Of a DNA stretch of 64,000 nt, positions 11,022-23,100 are shown in pieces. Position 1 is the stretch's first letter; each line of letters starts with the position of its first letter. The position numbers and the translations under genes were made by a program. Below the pieces are notes generated by a model. The model was not told the DNA's origin. It searched no databases and was given only the letters and a program-made list of their open reading frames with translations. The DNA is from Euglena gracilis (Eukaryota > Euglenida > Euglenophyceae > Euglenales), in contig CP154956.1 of NCBI GenBank assembly GCA_039621445.1, forward strand, positions 83,572,474 through 83,636,473, in the 5' to 3' direction.

Positions 11022-14000
11022 CTGAGGGAATAGAACGAGACTGACCAACCCAAGGGGAAGGGGGGGATAGGAGGCACCCCCCTAGAAGGGCCAGTTTTGG
11101 GACCCAGTGCCTGCCAGCCAATTTGTTCTTGAAAATGGCCATTTTCGGGCCTCCGGTGCCTTCGGCTCTGGGGATCTATAACACTACGCACCTCAAAACC
11201 CGACCCCCCAGGAGGTCGAAAGTGCAAAACCCGCCTGCCTACCACAGCACCCCCTGGGGAGGCAGGGAGGGTGTTAAATGAGAAGCAGGAAGAAGGGGTG
11301 GTCCTTCCCTCCTTTGGGGGGGGGGTCTACCTCCCTCCCTCCAGGGAAAAAAGCCTGGTGCAAAACACATAAAAATTTTGAAGGGCTTCAAAAAGTCTTC
11401 AAATAGCTTCAAATAAAAGTTTCAACTCGCGTCTTCGGCGCTAATTATTCCAACAAATTGATAAAAACATATGGTAAAAAATATGGTAAAAAAACTTCCA
11501 AAAATGTTTTGGTTCTATGGGCCCCCTCGGTCCGGAGGGGGGGTCCGGACCTCCCTCCGGCGTTCGATATAAGGACTCCCCCCTCCGGTCCAGGAGGGGG
11601 GGGGGGGTAGGGGAACACCCCCCCCATCTAAACAGTGGCGCGGTCCGGTCTGGGACTGATTTTCGGCCTGGCTCAAAGTGCCAGGCCAAAAATTTTGGGG
11701 CAGTTTTTAGGCAAAAAAAACGCGAAAAATGCAAAAAAAACTTCGGCTCAAAGCGCCAGAAAGAAAATTTTGACATTTGGGAGGGGGTCCCAGGAACCCC
11801 CTGGGATCGGCCCGGACTCCCCTCCGGTCCTGGAGAGGGGGGATGGGGGGACACCCACCACCTGAACCCCGTACACCCTCCCTATATCGAACCCTGCCCC
11901 CCTCCCCTTTGGGGGCCTCCCCCTGGGGAGGGGGGCTCTGACCTCCTCTCACCTCCCAGTGTAAAAAACCAACACTCGCTTAATACCCCAGGGGGGGGCT
12001 GGAAGTCCAAGCGAACCATGAACGTCCCAAATATGTTGGTGACAGGAATTCTTCCCCGGTGACGCTGGAGACAAACAAACCTCTCTGTCCAAAAACTTGT
12101 CGACACACCTAGGCAGGTGGCGGTGGCCATCAGCGGGAGAGAAAGGGCGGGCCGGGCCGCTGGCACATCACCGCATCCCGAAGTTCTGTGGGCTCCGCGG
12201 GCTGCGGGGGCAAATGCAGAATGGTCGCACCATTACTTTTGGAAAACTGCCAACGGCCATGTTCGAAGCCGTGGAGTAAGTGAGCCCATTTAGGCCGATG
12301 TGCCCCCCCCCCCCAACTGTCAGACCCCCCGACCCCCAGACCCCCCCACACATGTGGTCCGGACCGTCCATATGGTCCGGACCCACCCACCCCCTAGGCC
12401 CGGGGGGGGGGGGGGGGGGCTTGGGGGTGCCCACTGTCAAAGTTTCGGCGCTTCGCGCTGAAAATAGGGGAAAGCCCCGCCTCTGGCGGGGTAACCCCTC
12501 AGCCCACCCCCATCCCCAGGGGGGATGGGGGGCTCGGCCGGGACCCCCAGGTCACGAACCTTAAAAAATGTATGGTTGGCGGACTCCTGTGTTTGAACCC
12601 TGACCCTCCCATTCAGTCTGGCATGGAGGTTTTGTTAAGACTCGGGGGGGGGGGGAGCTCTTTTGCGGGTCTATTTTGAGCTCCCAATTATAAAACCGTT
12701 TTTGAGTTTGGAGGAAAACCCTTTCGGAACCCACAAAATGGTCAAACTTTTCACCAGTGCGTCGCATATTTTCAGCACAAAACTTGCCCCAAAAAAATGT
12801 CCAATGTCGTAGTTTGGCCAATTTAGGGGGGGGGGGCAATTTTGGCCCATCCCTTTGCGCTGGGCCAGAAACCGCTCATTTTGGACAGCCACTGCTTTGG
12901 GGGTTCCCTCTCGACTGGGCGGGGGTTCAGACCCACCCCCCACCTGTCCTGAAATCCAGCCCTAACAGAGGCACACCCTAACCTTAACCCCGGACACCCC
13001 CTTGTGTCGAACCCTGGGTTTTTGGGTATTCGAACTTGGAGTCCACTTGGGAGAGACACTGAACTACCAACCCTTTGGCAAATGCATCCACAAAGTGTTA
13101 CGCGGCTTCCATACACAAAAAAGAAATTGTGAAACATGTGGAAGGCCTTTGAAGCCTTAAAAAATTTTGGATTCAAAATGAAAAGGTGTTTTCACACCGT
13201 GATTTGCTTGAGATTTGGTGAATGCATCTGATTGGAGGATTCTCCCACCCACTCTGTCGCCCACTGCACTGCTGAAAAGGAGACGGCAGCGAGTTGGACA
13301 GATTCACCCAATGCGTTCACTGTTCCCCGGGTTTGCATGATGCACAGGTCGACCGGGGAGGGAGAGGGGGGTTGGAGGGTATTGATTGGGGTTAACTTTG
13401 GTTGCAGGAGATGCCTCCCAACTAAAAAAAAAAACTTGCAGTCTCACAGCGACTGCACAAAGGTTTGCTTGGGTAGGCCTGCTGCTTGAAATCCAACACA
13501 GACTTCCACCCATGACTGTGCACTGAACCCATGAGTGTGACTTAAAAGTGGTCCGCACCGACCACAGCCAGTGAAAAAAAAAAACATTCGCCACGCATTT
13601 TATCACGCATCGAGCGTCACGGTAATGGTAGGTACTGTACACAACAGCTCAGGAGCCCCAATGGGCAACTTGGACCCAGGGAGGGGCAAGATTTCAAATC
13701 AAGAAAACGAAGCAAATCTGAGCGAGCAAATGGTTGCATCCAACCATACTGACTGATAGAAACATTAATGCAAAAAAGCGCTGAGAATTTTTTACACAAT
13801 TTAAAATATTATTTCAAATAATGGCAAGATGAATTCTTAATGCAATTCACGGGGGGGGTATGGTGGATCCCGAGTCCAGCTTCGGAGGGAGGTTGGGGTT
13901 ATGGTTTGGGATAGAGTTAGGGTTACGGCCGGATGAGGGAGAAGTTAGGTCGCATTGCGGACAAATTTAGGCAGGATTTCGGCCGAATTCGAGCGTTTTT

Positions 14001-14470
14001 TTAGGCAGAATGTGGTTTCAAAAATCTCCCCCAAACGGGACCTAACCTCTGGCCTAAGTTAGTCCCTAAAAAGAGCCAATTTTCGGGGGGCCGATCCTCG
14101 CCTTAACCCTGTTCCTCAAAGCGAATCTTCCTGGATCCGACCGCTTTCACCCGGATCCGGCGCGGTTACGGGACGCAACGGGACCGAAAAATCCGGAGGG
14201 TCGGACCCGGGATCCGCCACATGCGCCCCCTCTCCCCGTGAATTCTTTATGCCCCCCAGGGGGAAAATATCATTAACAATATTTATTTCACCGCATTTTG
14301 TTCCGTTTATAAAAGGTGTGTGTTTTGAAATGCGCAACTAAAATGCATCCTTCACAGGAAATAGCGTGAGCACACAAGGTGTGTCCCATTTCCGCGGACA
14401 ACGAACGAACGGCGTGCAGGCAGGCATGCTTTCCTCCCGCCCTTCCCTGTCGCCCCCCAAGGCGGTGGTA
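11022..14470. other. Unassigned DNA between candidate exons and citrate synthase end
   Basis: Holds G/C-run inverted-repeat pieces (11520-11620 and 11780-11950 with CCTCCGGTCC..GGAGGGG), short TTAGGG-like strings, and no recognisable gene apart from the candidate at 12120-12273. Confidence 0.5.
12120..12273 (+). CDS. Candidate exon, unknown protein
   Basis: CCTAGGCAG and GTAAGTGA bracket a GC-rich stretch that is open in all three plus frames; one reads QMQNGRTITFGKLPTAMFEA. The minus strand is also partly open, so strand and frame are not certain. Confidence 0.28.
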
Positions 14471-14560
14471 TTATAGTTTTGCTGGCAGCTGCCGGTCGGC
14501 TCGGCCCACATAGAGCTGCCGCGGCCGCACGATGCGTCGTTTCGGGTCGTCCATCATCCA
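14471..14560 (-). CDS. CS: Citrate synthase last exon and stop
   Basis: Encodes [20 protein letters not shown] then DRQLPAKL and a TAA stop at 14471-14473, matching the family's M--DPE-RI-RPRQ-Y-G C-terminus. Joining it to WIANWKE of the previous exon gives the expected WKEMMDDP. The intron end before the exon is CAATGG, not AG. Confidence 0.93.
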   Translation of the reverse strand, partial: WMMDDPKRRIVRPRQLYVGRADRQLPAKL

Positions 14561-17149
14561 TTGCAGGCTTTGCATTACCACCCCCAGGACAGGTGGACCG
14601 GGCTGAGGGTCCCCCCACTCATCCGTCGAGCCCCCCCCCCCCCCCGGCCGGGGAATTTCGGCTTCAGCCAAGTTGGCTGGTGCAGAGGGAGAGGCCAACT
14701 CCCAATAAGGTTAGGGTTGCGAGTACGGCCTAAAAGCCTGCACTCCCAAACGTACAAACATAAATGTACCAAACATGCGTACAAAAATGAACGACTTCTG
14801 AGGGGTCAACTTTCCGGGAGGGAACTAGAATGCTATCTTAAACGTCTCTGTCGCAAAGTCACTTGCAAGTGCAACCCACACACCTTTTCTTGTGCCGGCA
14901 TATTCTCACCTATTGTCATCCTTGGAGGCTGAAGTCAAAACGGGAATGTTTGGGGTGGTTTCGGGGCAGTGCTTTCTCGGTCTGAAGGGAAGGGAAAGGA
15001 GGAGCTGAGCCGAAGCCTGGCCTCCTTCCAGTTGGCGATCCAGCCCACCGCCCGGGCGACGCTGAACAGCACGCCGCACATCGACGAGGGGAAGCCGATG
15101 GCGCGGAACAGGAGGCCGGAGTAGAAGTCCGCGTTGGAGGGAACACGGCGCGGCACCGGAGGGCCAAGCCCCAGAATACCCCCCCCCACACACCGCTAAA
15201 TAAATAAATAATTCAGCAAATGCACCATTTCACAACACCATGCGACGTTTCTGTTACCGCTCCTATGTCCAGGGGTATGCGGAAAGACATATGTTCATGC
15301 AAACGAAGCACACGACGCACACACTGGGCCCGCTGAGACTTCGGGCCTCCCGAAGGTCAGTGGGAGAGTGGCATCAGGACCTTCCTACTGAACCTCGTCA
15401 AAGAAAAGAGGGGGAGGAATTCATTGCTTCTCCCTAAATTTTTTCTGCAAATGGAGGAAACACCTTCAAACAAATATTTAATGTAATGAGTGTTCAATAA
15501 AAGCATAAAACAAACCTTGGTGGCAATGATGGAAAACCCTCCCTGGCAACAAAAAACCCTCTTGAAAGGGGGGGAAAGGTCAGAAGGATTCAGCAACAGT
15601 AACATCAATGGTATGGAATTATGGATCATTATATCACATGGATCATGTTATGGATACAAACATGATTATGTAATATTACTGGATCATATTACTATAGATC
15701 TGAACAACTAGGTTTTTTTATGGAAAATTATGCGCATGACAAAAACCTACGGATGGCATCTGAACAACTGAGAGAGATCCAAAGCACCGTGTCCAGCAGG
15801 ATATAAGTGATGGCTAATGAAATAATCGTCCCGCAGTGCAGCTTGCTCGAGCTCCAAGGCCAACTCCATCAAATGGGCGTACTTCTTGGTCTGGGTGAGG
15901 ACCTGGGAGGGGGAGGGGGTCTTCAAAGACGCACCCCACACAAGAATCAAAGAATCAACAGACAAAACGCCTGAAAATGGGGGCAAGATCGCAAGGTTAA
16001 GGCCAAACGGCCAACATTAGGGGCAAATTTGAAGGTAAGGAGGAGGAGGGCCAAGCGACCGGGGGGGGGGGGGGCAAGCGCCCGTGGGAGAGGAGGTAGT
16101 TTTATCCTGCAATGACGAAATGACCCCTCCTTTCTGTAACACTGCGCAGTCCACCCAAGCCGCACCTTTACTTACTTTCTTTTTGTGGTATTAGCCAAGC
16201 GCCCGGGGGGGGGGGGCAGGGTATTGAGTGAGCGGGGAGGAGGGAGGTCTGGACCCCCCCCCTCCCTCCCGGGGGTCAGACCAACCCCCCCTGTGCAAAA
16301 AAAATTCCAGTGCAAAGCGCCGGAAAAATTTGCGGTTTGGGGTTGGGGGAAATTTTGTGTTATTGATGGAGTAGGGTTACGGGTAGGAGTTTGGCCAAAC
16401 TTTAAGCACAACTTGTACACCTAACACTAATCACCTAACACTAATCTATAAGTTAGGCCTAAAATTAGGCCAAACTCCTACCCTAACCCTATTCCATCAA
16501 TAATCCAAAATTTTTCCCCGACCCCCTGATCCAGCTGTACGCACCCCCCCCCGGGGGGCCATTTAGTTGGAGGCTGCCATTTTTATTATATATGTGCATA
16601 TATGTTTGTATATGTATATATATGGCAAGACTAAATCACTGCCCCCCCCCCGGGGGGAGGGCCCAGTAATTTAACCTGGGGGTGGGGGTCCCACTTCTTT
16701 CACTAACTCCAAATTTTGGTTTTCGCGCCCCGACACGCCGTATTTCCGTTTATTACGGGATCAGGATTGGGGTTAAAACAGGGAATAGGGTTAGGGTTAC
16801 GATTTAGGGGAAAAAAGCTGTGCCGAAATCGGGTCGAAATTCACACAAAAAATTGGACCCGAAATTCGGCCCGAATTCGGCCAGAATCCGGCCCGACGGC
16901 CTGATTTCCCCCAACCCCAACCCCAACCCTCACCCTAACGCCACTCCCGAACCCGAACCCTAACCCTATTCCTAAAAAAAAAACCAAAAATACCCCCGCC
17001 AGCGGAAAAAGTTTCCGGCGGTGGGTGGTTTTCCCCTGGGAAAACACAAGGGGGGTCCCAGTAGTTTTACCTGGGCAGCTGAAGTCCCCGGTAGGTACAA
17101 CTACTGGGCCCTCCCCCCCGGGGGGGGGGGGCAGTGAGTTAGTCTTGCC

Positions 17150-17191
<42 letters not shown>

Positions 17192-20100
17192 ATTGTTGGG
17201 ATTCCTTCAACTCAGTTGGCTGTCCTTCGTCATTATGTGATGGTGGTGGGATAATTATTACACAGTAGCCATTGATCCATTGATCAGGGGGGGGGGATGC
17301 AACTTGGCCCTTCAAAATTATGCAAGTCAAAAAAATGCAAAAAAAATGCAAAAAAATGCAAAAAAATGCAAAAAAAATGCAACTTGCATCAAACCCCTGA
17401 GAAAAAGCAGGAATATAACAGAGCTTTGCTGCCTAAAATCAAAAAAAAATTTCCAGGGCAAAATGTTTTATACAAAAAAATGCAAAAAAATGCAAAAAAA
17501 TCCAAACATATGGCAACCAACTACAAAAAAAATTTGCAGGGCAAAATACTTTATGCAAAAAATGCCAAACATACGGCAACCAACTACAAAAATTTTTCCA
17601 GGGCAAAATATTTTATGCAAAAAAATGCAAAAAAATGCAAAAAAATGCAAATTTCGGGAAAACCTGATTATGCAAAAAAATGCAAATTATGCAAGTTGCA
17701 TATTGCCCCCCCCCCTGCATTGATGCAGTGGTGGTACACATTTTACAGGGAGGACCACAGCAGGACAACAGGGGCATGCCTGGTGACAGAGATTGCGCAG
17801 AATAATAGCCCGCGGGTCGTACGTTTTGTGCAGAGCAGCGTGAGGGAGATTGGGGGCTGGCTGGTGAACAAAAGTGAAAAGTGCAAAATACAACTTAGCC
17901 AAAAGAATTCACTTCTCGGACCCAAAAATTGAGCGGGACAACGACTTTAGACCACAATTTCCGCCAAAAATGGCGCAGTATTGGACAATGCATGCTGGGG
18001 GGAGGCAGAGACCAGCACATGAAAAAAGGCTCATAGCTGGGAGGACGCCCCCATGAGTGGGTGGCAGCGATGCCCTGGACTTGTACACCCAGTGCCCGAA
18101 GCCGGGGAGGCGGAAGGGGTCCTTGGGGTCCTTGGCCCGCGCCAGGATGTGGGGGATGTTGTCCTTGGTGCCGAGCTGCTCCAGGAGCGACACAACCGCC
18201 TCGTTGGCCCGCTCCGCTGGAGCCAGGGCGGGTCATCTCAGGCCAGGGGCACAATGTGTTGTGTGAAGCACTGTTCCAGCAAAAAAAAAATCACCACTGT
18301 GGCATATGCGCCACATACCGCATGATGATGTCAAAAAATTTTAGGTTGTGCCACACATCATGAATGTCTACACAAAAAATAAAGTACATCATTTGAACGG
18401 CAAGTGTGGAAATGTTACACCCCCATGGGGGTTTTAGACTTGCCGTTGTGTCCGGCAGGTGACAAAAGGTTATTTCAAGGACGGGGGGGTGGGACATCTT
18501 GGGTGAATGCAGGCAGAGAAAAAAGCCTATACCCAGCTTAGTTGGAACACTTCCACCAAAATATGGATGCTAAATCCCCAAAACCCCTCAAAAATACCAT
18601 TTTTGGCCATTACTGGCCTTTTTTCAAAAACTGTCAGTGATTTGCACTAAAAATCCAGCCCGCCTTCAGCCCAAGCTTTACCATACCAGCCCGGCTTTGG
18701 CTTTGGCCTGGCAAAGTCCGAACTTTGTTTCAGCTGGCCCAGGGGGGGGGGGGGTCCGCAGAGCTGCTGACTGGGGGGGGGGAGTGCTGCTGGAAGGTTG
18801 GACCTCCCCCCTGCGGTAGGGTGGCTCATTTAATTCCCCGGCAGGTGTGGGGTTAGGGTTAGGACTGTTGGGACCTAAGTAGGCCCGAATGACATTTGTC
18901 CTTGGGGGGGGGGGGGGGGGGAAGAGGAATAGAGGAGGAAAAAGATACGGCGGCGCCCACAAGGGACCGGCCGCCCAGCCTCACGTCAGCCGAAAGGGCT
19001 CTTGGAGCAATTGTCAAGAATGGGGTTAGGGTTTGCCTCGGCCCGTTGAGTTGCCGGCCGAGCCCTGCACACGCCCCACAGGGAGGCGATGCCCGCGGCG
19101 ACGGCGGCGAAGGGGTTTGCCTGCGAAGAGCCGGCGTTGCGGACCGTCGTGGTGGACGGCGTCTGCTCGTGGTCGGCGTACATCATGAAGATGACGTCCA
19201 GTGCCTGCGGCGGGGCGGGGTTCAGAATCGGCTGGAACAGAAAACAGCATTCTGCACAAAAAGCTCCGGAAAAAGGAAGTTGAAATGAATAAATCGACAG
19301 ATCACCAACAGCAATGCTGGGGGAAAGAACGTTGGGTACAAAGTGGTGGTTTGAGTGCTGTGATGTGAGTGAGATGTCTGGTGGATGTGAAAACAAGCAG
19401 AATGTGATGAATTGATGAAAATGGAGCACATGTTACAGACAGATACAACACCTATCATTCATCTTTCAAAAAAATGTAAGATATATTACATATAATAAAT
19501 AAATTAAAGGAGGGGGAAATGGATTTAAAACTCAATTGTGGGTGCCCCTCGGCATTTGAATGTTCTCAATACACAACAGCAGAAATCAATGCAACATCAA
19601 AGCATATTATGGCAGAGGACGACAAGTTTGTGAGAGCATGCCTTTGCGAGTACCGGGTCAGGCTCGTAGGGCTCCCCGGGAGAAGAAAAGAACACATGAA
19701 GGAAATTCTCGGTGTAGTTGAGATCCGGCCGTGGATAAACAAATGGCAGGCCACAGGGTGCGCTGGTTCCAACACCCCACTGTTTTCCCGCCGTCAGCAC
19801 ATGAGACCCAATGGGGAGGCCCAATTCCGTTGCCCAGGAGCAGTGGTTTTCCAAAGGACCCCAGGGGGGTCCCGCGGGCCGGCTGGAAAAAAGTGCTGGC
19901 TGGACCACCCTTGGTGGTGGGGTCCGGGGGGGGGGGGGGTCCAGCTGGCTGGGCGGGCCCTGGCGGGTACCCGAAAAACTCCCCCAAAAAGTCCAAATCC
20001 AGCTGGGTGGCCGTTTTTCAGTCAAAATTAGGAGGGCAAAAACCCAAAACCACCCAAAAAAATGCCATTTTTGGCCATTTTCCAAGATTTTCGGCACTCG

Positions 20101-23100
20101 CGCCAAAAGTTTTCTTCGGGCTGGCCCGAACTTTATTTCAGTGGAGGGGTCTTTATGTCAACTTCATTTCAGTGGAGAGGAACTTTATTTCAGGGGAGCG
20201 GGGGGGGGGGGTCCGCAGCCCAACCCAACCGGTTGGGAGGTGATGGCTCAGGTCTGAATGAGAAGACGCAGTGGGGGGGGGTCAGACCACCCACCCACCA
20301 GGATGAGGGGGGACAGGGTTGGTTGGACCCCTGCACCCACCATCCTATGGGGTTTCGGGGTTCCCATAGCTGCCTCCGATCCATTTCACCTTGGCGATGC
20401 CAAACTGGGGACAAAAAGTCCTAAAAAAAAAGCCTAAAAATAACTTTCAGCCAAAGCATGGCCCCCACCTTTGTGTGGTGTGGCATCGGTGCATGCAACT
20501 CCCTGCTTCAATTCTAACTTTTCCGAAATTTTTGAATTTTTTCCCCAAAATGGTCCCCAAAAAAACAAAAACAGGCTGTACTCAGGACCAGAGCGCGAAG
20601 CTGAACTTGGAACAGAGCGTGATGAGGCATGTGCAGTGTGTGGCCCAGGACCCAGCCCACGGTGCGGGAGTAGCGGAACGCCCACGCCGCCACCACGGGG
20701 ATCTTGGCGAGGATGTTGGTCGCAGGCCGGCCATTCTTTCTTTCTGCCCAGCACACCTCCAACGAGGTGCTGGGCGGAGGGCGCCACTTGCAACGGAGGG
20801 ACCCAAGTTTAACCAGCCAATTGCTGATTTTCATCCTTGACCCCCCCGCCCCCCATCGAGTTTTTTTTATTTCCCGTTCCGACAGTAGGTAAAATTTTCC
20901 TTTCGAGATGATGAGCCAAAACAGGCAGAAAGGGGTCAAATTGGCCTGCCCAGGTCAAATTGGCCAGAAATTAATACTTTATTGGGCAAAGTTTCTGGAC
21001 ATTTTTGCAGTTTCGATTCTTTATTACCTCCTGGGCCAGCTGCTTGTTTCCCCTATCAAGCCAGATTCTCCAGCCTCTGAGCCAGACCCCCCCCACCCAG
21101 GCCGCCCTGCCCCAGGGTGGGTGGTGGGTGGGGGTCGACCCCCCCCCACCCCCATCCTGGTGGAAGAGGGGGGGGGCCGACCCCCCCCAACAGGCCTTCC
21201 CGTATTTCCGGCGCCGGATTTTAGGTCAAACTTTTCCTTCAGCCCCTTCGGTGCCGAAGGAACTCTCTTTGATCGGATGCCATGGTGGGTGGGGGGTCGA
21301 CCCCCCCCTCACCCACCACCTCCCGGCCACTCCCCACCACGGGTTGGGTTTTTCTTTTATCGGTGACCCAGTGGCTTTTGAAATTTTGCAGGGAGGTGCT
21401 AACCCCTATTTTGATGAACCGGGCAGCATTTCCTGGCAAGATTTCGAAGTGGACTGGAATCTTTACTGGGACAGGTTAACGTCAGGCAAACCGTACTCTG
21501 ATTTGCAGAAGCTGCAGGTTTTTGAGGCACCAGGCCTTTCCGTACAACCCTGCCCTGCCCCCCCTGCATTGTGCAGTGCTTTTGTGCTTTTGGAGAGGTT
21601 GCCGTGCACCATCCATAAATGGGGTGCAAATGGGCGAACCGCCCCATGGGTGTCGTTCGCCAGCGCAGCCAGGGAGCAGGCGCTGGTTCAGCCGACAAAG
21701 TCCATCTCGGACTTCAGTTGCAGCTCCGATTACGGACAATGGATGGTTGGGCGGGGGCAATGGATGGTTGGGCGGGGGCGCGGTGGATAATTAACGGATT
21801 CTCGTGTCTGTGGCGCGTCCGTAGGTTGGAAGCCAACCCCAACACGTGAAAGGAAAGAGGACATCAATAACAAGCAAAAACACCATTTTGTGTTGTCCAC
21901 ATCCCTCGGTTCCGGCTTCATTTGGAGCCGATGTCGCTGCTCTGGCGGTGTTCCGAGATCTGGCACGACCTTTCGAATTTGGGCCCCGTTCACGGGCAGA
22001 CTGGATCCCCCTTGCCAAATGCCGGTCTGGGGGATGGCGAGCATCTCCCGCTTGGCCGGGGTGTCGAACTTGAGCGCATGCTTTTGCTTAAGGACCGCGG
22101 GGGAGTCCACTGGACGGGAACTTTGCTGACCACTAAAAAAAGCCACTAACTTGGTCCCCCCTCCCCGGGGGGTCTGGGAGGTCCCCCCGAAGGGGAAAAA
22201 AATTCCTCCAGCACTGCAAGCCAAAAGTGAAAATGGGGTTTAATGAGCTTTTTTGCTGATTCTGTTCCAAAAAAACAAACAAAAAAGGAAAAAGAGGAAT
22301 TTTTGGCAGGCTTTGGGGGTGGAAATTTTGTCTGGTGCTTCGTGTCAGCACCAATTTCGGACTAGCCAGCCCCTCAGGGGGAGTACTGCGAAGCAAAATC
22401 CTGCTTGAGGTCGTAGAAGGCGGACAGGCCGCCCACGGCGCCCACCATGATGGCCATTGGGTCTGCATCGTGGCGGAACCCCTGGGAGAGAGTGGTTGGA
22501 AAGCCAGGCCCAGGGGAAAGGGGGGGAGGGCAGATAAAATGTATTAGCACCTCAAAATATTTTAATGGTTTCAGCAACCGGCAATCCAAAGGATTCAAAA
22601 CTTACATCACTTTCATGCCAGAAACCACGCTGCCGGTAAACATTTCAAAAAACACGCACACCAACGCAAGGCAGCGTAAAGGGGGTTTTGCTTTGCCGGC
22701 GGGCACACAGTTGCTTTGGGGTTCCAGCTGAGCAAAAAAGTGCGAAAAAAAAACATGGTTCTATAATTTAGAACATGTTGATTCTTAAATAATTACAATT
22801 ATGCAATGTGCTGGCCAAAAAAACGAAAAAAGAAAAATGACAACAATTAAAAAAAAATGGTCACAGGGAATGATTTGGTCTGAAATGTGGTTCTTGGTAG
22901 AAGTGTTTCCCAGCAAAATTGAAAAGAAAAACTGTCAAAAACCCCTTTGCAGAACATCGTTGCAAAGGTCAGGTGCGACAGCAGATTTCCGTCAAAAAAT
23001 ATCCCTTTCAGGCCGCCGGCAGTCTTTGCATTTGTGGGGACTGGTGCGTGGCAGCAAAACCCATGCTCATACACTGTTAGGGGGTCGTCAACCCAGGGGG

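Noticed and set aside
14100-14340. Promoter or terminator of citrate synthase
   Set aside because: No reliable motif (no clear polyadenylation or promoter signal) could be identified by eye.
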